From contig DATNEY010000009.1 in NCBI GenBank assembly GCA_035606665.1, positions 300,087-364,086 of the forward strand: a stretch of 64,000 bases of DNA. Reading direction: 5' to 3'. Every line of letters starts with the position of its first letter. Positions within the stretch are counted from its first letter, which is position 1. The notes beneath the pieces were generated by a model. It had not been told where the DNA came from. It saw only the letters and a list, made by a program, of their open reading frames with translations, and ran no database searches. The position numbers and the translations under genes were made by a program. The stretch comes from DASUGC01 sp035606665. Lineage in GTDB: Bacteria > Acidobacteriota > Vicinamibacteria > Vicinamibacterales > SCN-69-37. Positions 16,693 to 25,145 of this stretch are shown here, in pieces.

Positions 16693-16727
16693 ATCGCCGA
16701 CATGACTGATTCCGCTCGCGCGAGTGC

Positions 16728-16747
16728 CGCGTGGTTCACTCCACGCG
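16728..16747. terminator. Hairpin at convergent gene ends
   Basis: CGCGTGG (16728-16734) pairs with CCACGCG (16741-16747) around loop TTCACT. It covers the stop of the leftward small gene and lies 36 bp after the DsbA-like gene. Placement suits a shared terminator, but there is no T-run and it overlaps coding sequence. Confidence 0.3.
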
Positions 16748-17044
16748 AGCGTAAACGCTCTCCCACTGATGATGGTCGCGATGCGCCGTCCCGCGACTGC
16801 CGCTGAAGGTGTCGACGAGCACTGTGAGTGCTTCGATCTTCGAAATGTCCAGCAAACGCCAGCCGATCGACGCCTGACCGGGTCGCGCCGGACCACGAAG
16901 TTGGTACACGAGCAAACGCTCGCGACGATTCAGTATTCCATAGTCGTGGGGCTCGGTGAGTCGTGCGACCCCGGCATACCGGAGTTCGACAAGGCGCCGG
17001 TTCGCGATCGCAAATCGAATTCGTGTGCCGAGATCGTCGGCCAT
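16736..17044 (-). CDS. Small WYL-like conserved protein
   Basis: 102 residues from ATG at 17044. The pattern RRLVELRYAGVARLTEPHDYGIL followed by LLVYQLRG and GWRLLDISKIEALTVL resembles the beta-barrel core of WYL domains, here as a stand-alone protein without an HTH. The C-terminus is basic. Family members occur as single small proteins in many bacteria; a ligand-sensing or nucleotide-binding role is possible but unproven. It is convergent with the DsbA-like gene and divergent from the sensor kinase. Confidence 0.7.
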   Translation of the reverse strand: MADDLGTRIRFAIANRRLVELRYAGVARLTEPHDYGILNRRERLLVYQLRGPARPGQASIGWRLLDISKIEALTVLVDTFSGSRGTAHRDHHQWESVYARVE

Positions 17045-17122
17045 AGTCGATCGTACATCCACGTCGAGTTGTGCCGAAATGATCCTGGTGCAATTCTCGA
17101 CAGGGACTAGAATCCTGCCTTG

Positions 17123-18235
17123 ATGGTTGCGGAGCAACGGAATCGCCGATTCTGGTTGGAGACGGCGATCATCTTCGCCGCGTGGGCCGTCTTTGGATTG
17201 CTCGTGGCCAACCAGAGCACCATGCTGTCGTCGCTGGGCGGGCGGGACATGCCGTGGATAGTGGCCCTGCGGCCCGCACTGCTGGACGCTGTTCTCTGGG
17301 CGCTCACCACCCTCGCCATCTTCTGGCTGGCTCGCCGGTTTCCCATCGAGCGGGGGCGAGTGCTCCAGGGGATTGCGGTCCACCTCGTCGCCGCCGTCGT
17401 CATCGCGCTCGCGCGCACCGGCGTCATGGTCGTGCTTGGCTGGTATTTGCCCTGGGTCCGCGTGCAGCGGGTCTTCAGTATGCAGTTCTGGGGAACGTCC
17501 AGCCAGAACTTCCTCTTCTATGCACTCCTGCTCGGCATCGGGCACATGGTGCTCTACTACCGCCGCTATCGCGAGCGCGAGCAGGCGGCGGAGCAGTTGG
17601 CGAGAGGCCTCACCGAGGCGCGGCTGCAGGCGCTGAAGATGCAACTGCAACCGCACTTCCTCTTCAACACACTGAACGCAATCTCTGCGCTCATCCCCGC
17701 CGAAGCGAAGCCCGCCAGACGGATGGTCGCCCGCCTCGGCGACCTCCTGCGCGTCACGCTCGAGCACGAGGAGACTCAGGAGGTCACGCTGCGCGAGGAA
17801 CTGGCGTTTCTCCAGCCGTACCTCGAGATCGAGCAGGCACGCCTGGAGGACCGGCTGACGGTCGTGATGAACATCGCGCCAGAGACTCTGGATGCACGCG
17901 TGCCCCACCTGATCCTGCAGCCGTTGGTGGAGAACGCAATCCGCCATGGCATCGCGGAGCGCATCGAGCCGGGGAAGGTGGAGATATCCGCTTCCCGCGG
18001 ACCGGACGATCGATTCCTGCAGCTGGAAATCAGGGACGATGGGCGTGGCGTGGATCGGAACAACGACGTCAGGGCCCGGAGGGGCGTCGGGCTGACCAAC
18101 ATCCGCTCGCGCCTGGAACAGCTCTACGGCGGCGAGCATCGCTTCAAGCTCGAGAATCAAGCCGCGGGAGGCGTGCTCGTGCAGATCACCCTTCCATTCC
18201 GCCGCGCAGAAAAGGGCGAGAAATCCGCCCCATGA
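17123..18235 (+). CDS. LytS/YehU-type sensor histidine kinase
   Basis: 370 residues with four transmembrane helices in the first 160 residues and no periplasmic sensing domain of note. The His_kinase domain carries its phospho-acceptor in MQLQPHFLFNTLNAISALI near 180, followed by HATPase_c with the N box LQPLVENAIRHGI near 275 and G boxes DDGRGV and GVGLTNIRSRL. It autophosphorylates and passes phosphate to the response regulator that overlaps its stop by 4 bp. ATG at 17123 is preferred to the TTG before it. Confidence 0.92.
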   Translation: MVAEQRNRRFWLETAIIFAAWAVFGLLVANQSTMLSSLGGRDMPWIVALRPALLDAVLWALTTLAIFWLARRFPIERGRVLQGIAVHLVAAVVIALARTGVMVVLGWYLPWVRVQRVFSMQFWGTSSQNFLFYALLLGIGHMVLYYRRYREREQAAEQLARGLTEARLQALKMQLQPHFLFNTLNAISALIPAEAKPARRMVARLGDLLRVTLEHEETQEVTLREELAFLQPYLEIEQARLEDRLTVVMNIAPETLDARVPHLILQPLVENAIRHGIAERIEPGKVEISASRGPDDRFLQLEIRDDGRGVDRNNDVRARRGVGLTNIRSRLEQLYGGEHRFKLENQAAGGVLVQITLPFRRAEKGEKSAP

Positions 18236-18999
18236 CGATCCGCGCCGCGATCGTCGACGACGAGCCGCTGGCGCGTCGCCGCATCCGCAACCTGCTCAAG
18301 GAAGCACCGGATGTCGAAGTCGTCGCCGAATGCGCGAACGGCAAGGACGCGATCGAATCCCTCGAAGATTCCCGACCGGATCTGCTCTTCCTGGACATTC
18401 AGATGCCCGAGATCGACGGCTTCGACGTGCTGCAGGCGATAGGCGTCGGCCGTGTGCCCGCGGTGATCTTCGTGACCGCCTACGACCAGTTCGCCCTGCG
18501 CGCCTTCGAGGCTCATGCACTGGACTATCTGCTGAAGCCATTCGACGACGAACGATTCGGGGTGGCGCTCGAGCGGGCGCGCGCGCGAATCCGTCAGCAG
18601 CAGGGAAGCGATCTGGACCGTCGCCTGAAGGCGTTACTGGAGAACGTGCGTGGAGATCACGGCTACCTCCGCCGGCTGGTCGTACCTTCAGGTCACCGCA
18701 ACATCTTTGTCCGAACCGAGCACATCGACTGGATCGAGGCCGAACGGAATTACGTGCGCCTGCACGTGGGTGGTAAGTCGTACCTGTTGCGCGAGAACAT
18801 GACCCGGATTGCGGCCGCACTGGATCCCGCGACGTTCCGCCGGATCCACCGCTCGACCATCGTGAACGTTGAGCGGATACAGGCCGTGGAATCGCTGTTC
18901 CATGGCGACCACCTTGTCGTGCTTCAGGACGGGACGAAGCTGACTGCGGGCCGCAGTTACCGCCGGAGCCTGCACGCCATCCTGGGAAAGAAGGACTGA
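18232..18999 (+). CDS. LytTR-family response regulator
   Basis: 255 residues. The receiver domain occupies 1-120, with acidic pocket DDE at 9-11, phospho-acceptor Asp in LLFLDIQMPEIDGF near 56, the conserved Thr/Ala in FVTAYD and Lys in YLLKPFDD. A LytTR DNA-binding domain spans about 150-250 (HIDWIEAERNYVRLHVGG, FRRIHRSTIVNVERI, GRSYRRSL). The start ATG overlaps the kinase stop as ATGA. Targets are unknown; the pair has no adjacent effector gene. Confidence 0.93.
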   Translation: MTIRAAIVDDEPLARRRIRNLLKEAPDVEVVAECANGKDAIESLEDSRPDLLFLDIQMPEIDGFDVLQAIGVGRVPAVIFVTAYDQFALRAFEAHALDYLLKPFDDERFGVALERARARIRQQQGSDLDRRLKALLENVRGDHGYLRRLVVPSGHRNIFVRTEHIDWIEAERNYVRLHVGGKSYLLRENMTRIAAALDPATFRRIHRSTIVNVERIQAVESLFHGDHLVVLQDGTKLTAGRSYRRSLHAILGKKD

Positions 19000-19075
19000 G
19001 CGTCGTTCGTACCCGCTCTGGCGCGTTTGGTACCAATCTCGTTGTCCAGGGCCGCTGGATTGCGTCTCATGCGTC

Positions 19076-20359
19076 ATGCAGATAGGCCCGGTCAATCGTC
19101 GAGAATTCCTTGGAACCCTCGGTGCCGGCACGGCGCTGGCGCTCACTCCACAGTTGCTCCGCGCATTTGAGCAGACGGGCGGGAAGCTCATTCAGCGAGC
19201 CATTCCGTCTACCGGCGAAATGGTGCCGGCCCTCGGACTCTCGTTCAGCAACCACCCGGGGTGCGCGGATCACGCCGCGCTCACACAGGTCCTCAAGGCG
19301 TTTGCCGATGGGGGAGGCAGAGTCTACGACGCGATGCACGTCAACCCGGCATCGGAGCAGTTCCACATCACTGCGGCCACCGAGCTCGGGATTCAGAACA
19401 GGCTGTTTTGGTCGACCCGCGCGACCCCCGGCAACGTCGGGCTGCAGGCCGGCACCGTGAACACGCACGTTGATTCGTTGTTGGCGAGGCTCAAGGTGTC
19501 GAAGATCGATCTGGTCATGCTGCCGACCGTGGCTGATGCGGCCGTCCTCGCCGCGCTGAAGGAGGAGAAAAAGGCCGGGCGCGTCCGGTACATCGCTGTG
19601 CAAACGATTGTGGTGAAGTCCCAGGCCGCACAGCTCGAGGCGATCATGCGGAATGAGCCAATCGATTTCATCGGCGTCGACTATGACGTGAGCAATCGCT
19701 TCGCCGAAGACAAGATTCTGCCGCTCGCCCAGGAACGGAAGATCGGCGTGATGGCGTTCTTCCCCCTCAGCAACTCTTACGGAATGAGTTGCACGGGCAG
19801 CACGCAGCTCTTCAAGCGCGCTGGCGACAGACCTCTTCCAGAGTGGGCCGCGGATTTCGACGCCAAAACGTGGTCGCAGTTCTTCCTCAAGTACGTCATC
19901 AGCCACCCGGCCGTTACCGTGGCTCGCCCAGGGACGACCAAGCCGGCGCACATGATCGAGAACATCGGCGGCGGCATCGGTCGCCTGCCGAACGAGGCGA
20001 TGCGGAAGCGGATGGCGGAGTTTGTCGATGCCCTCCCTCCAGCTCCGCCGCCGCCGGCGGGCCCGCCCCCGCTTCCACCGGGGATTGCGCTGCCCGTCGC
20101 CGTGATCGAGCGGTACGTCGGCGAGTACACGGCGGCGTCCGGATTCACCGCGACCTTCCGCCGTGAGGGGGACAGACTCCTGGTGAAGCCGGGCAACAAC
20201 CCGGAGGTGCCACTTCTCGCCCGGTCGGAGACGCGCTTCCAGGATCCTCGGGGCCCCTTCTTCGAATTCCAGCTCGACGCCCAGGGCAACGTGACCGGTG
20301 CGATTCTCGAGCAACAGGGAGCGCAAGGCGTTCAAAAGATCCCGCTGACGCGAAAGTAG
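19076..20359 (+). CDS. Exported aldo/keto-reductase-like pseudoenzyme with DUF3471 tail
   Basis: 427 residues. It starts with a Tat-like signal (NRREFLGTLGAGTALAL), then an AKR TIM barrel at about 45-330 (VSKIDLVMLPTV, GRVRYIAVQ, VISHPAVTVARPGTTKPAHM), a proline-rich linker and a DUF3471 beta domain (about 345-427, YVGEYTAASGFTATFRREGD). Only the Asp of the catalytic Asp-Tyr-Lys-His tetrad is seen (VYDAMHVNPASE). Tyr is absent there, Arg stands near the Lys site (WSTRAT), and the His site reads VMLPTV. It may bind rather than reduce. It is paralogous to the next gene. Confidence 0.8.
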   Translation: MQIGPVNRREFLGTLGAGTALALTPQLLRAFEQTGGKLIQRAIPSTGEMVPALGLSFSNHPGCADHAALTQVLKAFADGGGRVYDAMHVNPASEQFHITAATELGIQNRLFWSTRATPGNVGLQAGTVNTHVDSLLARLKVSKIDLVMLPTVADAAVLAALKEEKKAGRVRYIAVQTIVVKSQAAQLEAIMRNEPIDFIGVDYDVSNRFAEDKILPLAQERKIGVMAFFPLSNSYGMSCTGSTQLFKRAGDRPLPEWAADFDAKTWSQFFLKYVISHPAVTVARPGTTKPAHMIENIGGGIGRLPNEAMRKRMAEFVDALPPAPPPPAGPPPLPPGIALPVAVIERYVGEYTAASGFTATFRREGDRLLVKPGNNPEVPLLARSETRFQDPRGPFFEFQLDAQGNVTGAILEQQGAQGVQKIPLTRK

Positions 20360-20430
20360 ATCGCGAGTCCGAGCGCGCAAGCGCGAGCGGTGAGCGTCCG
20401 GAGACAGGGCGCGGGGGTGGGGCCCCGCGC
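20359..20430. repeat. Intergenic GC repeat, copy 1
   Basis: This 72-base stretch between the two aldo/keto-reductase-like genes is closely matched at 21729-21800 and in part at 21815-21870. A 20-base core at 20381-20400 is identical in all three. It ends in a hairpin with GCGCGGGG and CCCCGCGC arms. It may be an mRNA stability or termination element carried along with gene duplication. Confidence 0.7.
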
Positions 20431-20439
20431 AACCTAAGA

Positions 20440-21729
20440 ATGGTGACATCAATGATCAACCGTCGCGAATTTATCGGAATCACGGCCGGCGCCGGCGCGT
20501 TGGCCCTCACGCCGGAGCTGCTCCGCGCATTTGAGCAGTCCGCCGGAACGCTCATGCAGCGAGCCATCCCATCGTCCGGTGAGAGGCTCCCGGTCATCAG
20601 CTTCGCGCCACGGCCGCCTGTGGATCCCGCCGGGTACAAGGAGGTCCTCAAGACGCTGCTCGACAACGGCGGCAAAGTCGTCGACGTGCTGCACGGCGGC
20701 CCTGCGGTGGAGGACGGCGTCCGAGCGGTTATCAACGAGCTCGGGATTCAGAACAGGATCTTCTGCACGACGCCCTTGAACATCATGCCCGCCTTCGTGC
20801 CAGGGGCGCCGCCGCCGAAGCCCGATCCCGCCGCCACGAAAGCGGCGCTCGAGGAGAAGCTCGCGAAGTTCAAGGCATCCAAGATTGATCTGGTTCTGGT
20901 GTCGGCCGCCGCCGCAGTTGACGAACCGGGGCACCTGGCCTTCCTCAGGCAGATGAAGAAGGAAGGGCGGGTCCGGTACATCGGCGTGCACGAGCTGCTC
21001 TTCCCGCCGAACATGCCGAGCTACCCCTACCCGCCGACCTCCAAACTCGAGGCGGTCATGCGCAACGAGCAGATCGACTTCATCGCGACGGACTACTCGG
21101 TGGGCGACCGCCGCCTCGAGGAGACGATCCTGCCGCTCGCGCAGGAAAAGAAGATCGCCGCGATGGCGTACTTCCCCTTCGACCGTGGTCGCATCTTCCA
21201 GCGCGCGAGCAGCACGCCGCTTCCGGAGTGGGCCGCCGAGTTCGACGCGAAGACGTGGGCGCAGTTCTTCATCAAGTACGCACTCAGCCATCCGGCCATC
21301 ACCGTGGTTCGGACCGGTACCACCAAGCCGGCGCACATGCTCGAGAACATCAACGCCGGCATGGGCCGCGTGCCGAACGAGGCGATGCGAAAGCGCATGG
21401 CGCAACTCGTGGATTCGCTCCCGCCGACACCGCCGCCCGGGCCACCACCGGAAATCAAGCTTCCGCCGGCCGTCCTCGATCGCTACGTTGGCGAGTACAC
21501 GGCGGCGTCAGGATTCACGGCGATCTTCCGCCGCGACGGCGACAAACTGATCGTGAAGCCGGGCAACAACCCGGAAACACCCCTCATGGCCCGGTCACAG
21601 ACCCGGTTCCAGGATCCCCGCGGGCCTTTCTTCGAGTTTGAGCTCGACGCCCAGGGAAAGGTGCTCCGTGTCTTTCTGGATCAGCAGGGTCCAAATGGCG
21701 TGCAGAGGATCGTGCTGCAGCGGAAGTAA
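20440..21729 (+). CDS. Exported aldo/keto-reductase-like pseudoenzyme with DUF3471 tail, paralogue
   Basis: 429 residues, with the same architecture as its upstream neighbour: Tat-like signal (NRREFIGITAGAGALAL), AKR barrel, Pro-rich linker and DUF3471 domain. Long segments are nearly identical between the two (SHPAITVVRTGTTKPAHM, NEAMRKRMAQLVDSLPP). The catalytic tetrad is more eroded: Asp in KVVDVLHGGPAVED is kept, but the Tyr, Lys (FCTTPLN) and His (LVLVSAA) positions are lost. ATG at 20452 is a possible alternative start. Tandem duplication is clear; function is unknown. Confidence 0.8.
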   Translation: MVTSMINRREFIGITAGAGALALTPELLRAFEQSAGTLMQRAIPSSGERLPVISFAPRPPVDPAGYKEVLKTLLDNGGKVVDVLHGGPAVEDGVRAVINELGIQNRIFCTTPLNIMPAFVPGAPPPKPDPAATKAALEEKLAKFKASKIDLVLVSAAAAVDEPGHLAFLRQMKKEGRVRYIGVHELLFPPNMPSYPYPPTSKLEAVMRNEQIDFIATDYSVGDRRLEETILPLAQEKKIAAMAYFPFDRGRIFQRASSTPLPEWAAEFDAKTWAQFFIKYALSHPAITVVRTGTTKPAHMLENINAGMGRVPNEAMRKRMAQLVDSLPPTPPPGPPPEIKLPPAVLDRYVGEYTAASGFTAIFRRDGDKLIVKPGNNPETPLMARSQTRFQDPRGPFFEFELDAQGKVLRVFLDQQGPNGVQRIVLQRK

Positions 21730-21870
21730 GATCGCGAACCCGAGCGCGTAGCGCGAGCGGTGAGCGTCCGAAGACGCTGCGCGGGGGTGGGGCCCCCGCG
21801 CCGAGTAGAACAAAGACCGCGTAGCGCGAGCGGTGAGCGTCCGTAAGACAGGGCGCGGGGGTGAGGCCCC
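21729..21870. repeat. Intergenic GC repeat, copies 2 and 3
   Basis: Two further copies of the repeat at 20359-20430. The first spans 21729-21800 and the second 21815-21870. The identical 20-base core lies at 21751-21770 and 21824-21843, and each is followed by a GCGCGGGG-rich hairpin, the last one degenerate. They fill the gap before the beta-propeller gene. Confidence 0.7.
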
Positions 21871-21889
21871 ATGCGAAATTAGAAAAAAG

Positions 21890-23128
21890 ATGAACAGACG
21901 AGCCCTCGTTGGTTGCAGCTTGTTGGTTGTTGGTTGGCTGGTGGTCGCGCTGGCGCCAGCCAGCGCCCAAACCAGCACCGACTGGCCACAGTGGCGCGGC
22001 CCGACGCGCGATGGTTCCATTCTCGCCGCCCTGCCCGCCCAGTGGCCGGCAGCGCTGAAGAAACGCTGGGAGATTCCGGTCGGCGCCGGGCATGCATCCC
22101 CAGTGGTATTCGGCAATCGGGTCGTAGTGATCGCCCGTCAGGGCGAGCAAGAGATTGTCCGCGCGCTCGATGTGGCGTCGGGCAAGGAGATCTGGCGCGC
22201 GGCGTACGCCGCGCCATACAGCATCAATTCGGCCGCATGGGCGCACGGCGCCGGCCCGAAGTCCACGCCGGCCATTGCCGGCGGCCGCGTCTTCACGTTC
22301 GGGATCGGCGGCATTCTGTCCGCGTTCGATCTCGCGACCGGCAAGCTCATCTGGCGACTACCGGCGCCCACCGTGCTACCTCAGTACGGAACGGCCACGT
22401 CGCCGCTCGTTGACGGCACTAGCGTCATCGCCCACGTCGGCGGATATGAGAAGGGCGTACTGACGTCATTTGACGCGGCCACCGGGAAGCCGCGCTGGCA
22501 GTGGAACGGCGACGGGCCGGGATCCGGGTCGCCGATCATCGCGACGTTCGGTGGCGTTCGTCAGGTGGTTGCGCAGACGCAGAAGTTCGTGGTCGGCTTG
22601 AATGTTTCTACGGGCACGTTGCTGTGGCAGCTGCCGTTCACGACCGACTTCGATCAGAACGCGTTCACACCAATCGTCTTTCAGGACCTTCTGATCAACG
22701 GCGGAATCGACCAGCCCCTCACCGCGATCCGGCCGAAGCTCGCTGGTGGCACGTGGATCGTCGAGACGGTCTGGACCAATCCGCAAACACCGATGTTCAT
22801 GAGCTCGCCGGTGGTCATCGGCGGGACGATCTATGGCCTCACGCCGCGGAGCCGTGGCCAGTTCGTCGCGATAGACGCGAAGAGCGGCAAAACGCTTTGG
22901 AACACACAGGGGCGCGAGGGTGAGAACGCATCAATGCTGGGCACCAGCGCGTGGCTGCTCGCTTCGACAACGGACGGCAACCTGGTTGTCGCGCGAGCAA
23001 ACCCTCAGAAGTACGAAGAGGTGCGCCGGTATCAGATCGCGCAGTCGGCGCTGTGGGCGCATCCCGCCATCACCGGCAACTCGATCATCGTCAAGGACGT
23101 CGACAAAGTGATCTGCTGGGGCTTCTAA
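21890..23128 (+). CDS. Exported PQQ-type beta-propeller protein (BamB-like)
   Basis: 412 residues starting at ATG 21890 after an A-rich leader. The signal peptide spans about 1-26 (LLVVGWLVVALAPASAQ). The rest is an eight-bladed PQQ-type propeller, shown by repeated blade ends such as ALDVASGKEIWRAAY, AFDLATGKLIWRLP, SFDAATGKPRWQW, GLNVSTGTLLWQLP and AIDAKSGKTLWNTQ. Quinoprotein dehydrogenase catalytic residues are not evident, so a scaffold or outer-membrane-assembly role is possible. A 57-base piece of its 3' part is duplicated at 30518-30574. Confidence 0.85.
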   Translation: MNRRALVGCSLLVVGWLVVALAPASAQTSTDWPQWRGPTRDGSILAALPAQWPAALKKRWEIPVGAGHASPVVFGNRVVVIARQGEQEIVRALDVASGKEIWRAAYAAPYSINSAAWAHGAGPKSTPAIAGGRVFTFGIGGILSAFDLATGKLIWRLPAPTVLPQYGTATSPLVDGTSVIAHVGGYEKGVLTSFDAATGKPRWQWNGDGPGSGSPIIATFGGVRQVVAQTQKFVVGLNVSTGTLLWQLPFTTDFDQNAFTPIVFQDLLINGGIDQPLTAIRPKLAGGTWIVETVWTNPQTPMFMSSPVVIGGTIYGLTPRSRGQFVAIDAKSGKTLWNTQGREGENASMLGTSAWLLASTTDGNLVVARANPQKYEEVRRYQIAQSALWAHPAITGNSIIVKDVDKVICWGF

Positions 23129-23131
23129 ATC

Positions 23132-24142
23132 GTGCGCACACCCGTCTGGGCCGCGCGCGCCGTATGCATCCTCGCGCTATTGGTTTGCGCGTGTGCAGAC
23201 CAGAAGACCCCGACAGCCCCTGGAGCTCCTGTTGACTTGAAGTCGTCCCTCTCGGCGGCATTCGACGCTTTTGCGATGCCGGGCAGCAGCGCATGCTCGA
23301 TATCCGTCAGCCAGCACGGGCAGGCAGTTCTCGAAAAAGGACGCGGACAAATTGCTCCGGGACTCGCGGCGTCCGGCGATTCGCGCTATCGCATCGCCTC
23401 GCTGACCAAGCCAATCACCGCGAGCGCCGTTCTCGTGAGCGAGCAGGCCGGCCGGCTTCAGCGCGGCGACAAGGTCAATCGATTCCTCGCATATCCGGAG
23501 CCGGCGCCAACCATCGACGAGCTGATTAAGCACATTCCTGGCCTGCCGAATTATCTGGAGACGCCGGCGTACCAGAGCGGACGTACCTCTCCTACGACCG
23601 TGGAAACCCTCTTGGCGCTCATCCAGCCTTGGGACGGTGTTCGGCGGCACCAGTACAGCAATTCGCACGCGATACTTTCGGGCGCCGTACTTCAGAAAGT
23701 GAATGGGCTGCCATATGAAGACGTCGTGCAGCGTGACATCTTCGGCCCGTCCGGGATGTCGCATTCGTCGTTCATGCTCCCGCCCGGATCATTCCCTTCG
23801 TCGACGCATCCGTCGTGGGTCTATGCCGCGGGCGGCGTCACGTCGACCGCCGCCGACATGAATCGTTTCAATCAGGCACTCTTGAGCAACCTCTTCGGGT
23901 TCGGCGCGGTCGAGAGCTTCGACCGCAGTGCGGGCGTGACAAGCTTTGGCATGGGGTCGGGCGTGAAAAACGGAGACCTTGGCTTCACGCACGCGGGCGG
24001 CCTCGACAACTACAGTTCATTCAGCATCATGTTCCCCGCCGATCGATCCAGCGTGGTCCTTCTCTGCAACTTCAACGACAACAATCCTGACCGTCTGTTT
24101 AACTTCGTGATGGGCATCAGGAGCATTCTGCTAGGGCAGTGA
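23132..24142 (+). CDS. Serine hydrolase, class C beta-lactamase/penicillin-binding fold
   Basis: 336 residues from GTG 23132, 3 bp after the propeller stop. The N-terminus is a probable lipoprotein signal with lipidated Cys near 21 (LLVCAC). Catalytic motifs are S90-LT-K93 in RIASLTKPIT, Y175-S-N177 in HQYSNSHAI and HAGG near 290 in place of KTG. These define the Beta-lactamase (PF00144) esterase/peptidase group, of which most members are esterases or D-aminopeptidases rather than drug-hydrolysing lactamases. Cell-envelope location is inferred from the signal. Confidence 0.87.
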   Translation: MRTPVWAARAVCILALLVCACADQKTPTAPGAPVDLKSSLSAAFDAFAMPGSSACSISVSQHGQAVLEKGRGQIAPGLAASGDSRYRIASLTKPITASAVLVSEQAGRLQRGDKVNRFLAYPEPAPTIDELIKHIPGLPNYLETPAYQSGRTSPTTVETLLALIQPWDGVRRHQYSNSHAILSGAVLQKVNGLPYEDVVQRDIFGPSGMSHSSFMLPPGSFPSSTHPSWVYAAGGVTSTAADMNRFNQALLSNLFGFGAVESFDRSAGVTSFGMGSGVKNGDLGFTHAGGLDNYSSFSIMFPADRSSVVLLCNFNDNNPDRLFNFVMGIRSILLGQ

Positions 24143-24167
24143 ACTTCTGTGGCACGATCCGGGTCGA

Positions 24168-25127
24168 ATGACTCGCCCACTTCTCGTCGTTGGCGTTCTG
24201 GCGGTCGTCTCGGTTTCAACGTTTCAGGCCCAGCAGGCCGGGGGCGGTGCTGGTCAGCCCGGGACGACATGGACCGAGTCGCGGATGCGCGAGGTGATCG
24301 ATGTCGCGCGGGTCGGGCGGCGGCTCACGCCGAAGGCCTGGCCAAACGGCGCAAAGGTCGCCGTGTTGCTGAGCTTCGACACCGACACCGAAGCGCCGCT
24401 GCTCAGAGACGGCACGACGTCACCGACGTCTCTTTCGGCGTCCGACTACGGCGCACAGAGCGGAATGCCCCGCATCCTGTCGATGCTCGACCGGCACCAG
24501 ATCCCGTCGACGTTCTTCATGACCGCCGTGGATGCGATGCTGCACCCCGAGATGGTCGCCGCGATCAAAAAGAGCGGCCGGCACGAGATTGGCGTTCACG
24601 GCTGGATTCATGAGACACCGACCCGGCTCTCTGCTGAGGAGGAGGAGCGGTTGCTCGATCAGGCCATCGAGTACCTCACCAAGGTCAGCGGAAAGAAGCC
24701 CGTCGGCTATCGCGCGCCGTCGTGGGCGTTCAGCAGCTCGACGCTGGATCTCATTCTGAAGAAAGGCTTCCTGTACGACAGCAGCCTTCAGGCACTCGAT
24801 GAACCGTACGAAGTGATGTCGCGCGGCAAGAACACCGGCCTCATCGAGCTCGCGATCGACTGGACGCTTACGGAGACGCCGTTTCTCGGCCAGAACGGCC
24901 GGATGGCCGTGCCCGAGCTGCTCTACAAGCTCTATCGCGACGAGTTCGACGGCGCCTACAAGGAAGGCACTCTTTTCGTGCTGACACTTCATCCGTATCT
25001 GAGCGGCCACCGCGCGCCCATGAAGCATCTTGAAGAGTTCGTCGCCTACATGAAATCAAAGCCGAACGTATGGTTTGCAACCGGCGCGCAGATTGCGGAC
25101 TACGTGAAGACGGCGACTCCGCGATGA
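24168..25127 (+). CDS. Exported polysaccharide deacetylase family protein
   Basis: 319 residues with a signal peptide (1-22). It has a NodB-type domain: the SFDTDTE motif near 68 carries the catalytic and metal Asp, HGWIHETP near 142 supplies a metal His, GYRAPSWAF near 180 is motif 3, and LTLHPYLSGH near 275 supplies the distal His. The overall pattern is closest to the PuuE/HpPgdA group, which also includes allantoinase-like enzymes, so the substrate could be a peptidoglycan sugar or a small amide. It lies in the same direction as the serine hydrolase, 25 bp apart. Confidence 0.85.
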   Translation: MTRPLLVVGVLAVVSVSTFQAQQAGGGAGQPGTTWTESRMREVIDVARVGRRLTPKAWPNGAKVAVLLSFDTDTEAPLLRDGTTSPTSLSASDYGAQSGMPRILSMLDRHQIPSTFFMTAVDAMLHPEMVAAIKKSGRHEIGVHGWIHETPTRLSAEEEERLLDQAIEYLTKVSGKKPVGYRAPSWAFSSSTLDLILKKGFLYDSSLQALDEPYEVMSRGKNTGLIELAIDWTLTETPFLGQNGRMAVPELLYKLYRDEFDGAYKEGTLFVLTLHPYLSGHRAPMKHLEEFVAYMKSKPNVWFATGAQIADYVKTATPR

Positions 25128-25145
25128 CATCCCGAGCCCGACACC

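Noticed and set aside
16736..18160. A 474-residue leftward frame across the histidine kinase
   Set aside because: Only the last 102 residues look like a protein; the rest is antisense to the kinase. The small gene was kept as 16736-17044.
23132..24142. Calling the serine hydrolase a true class C beta-lactamase
   Set aside because: The SxxK and YSN motifs fit, but the third motif is HAGG and most relatives with this signature are esterases or peptidases.
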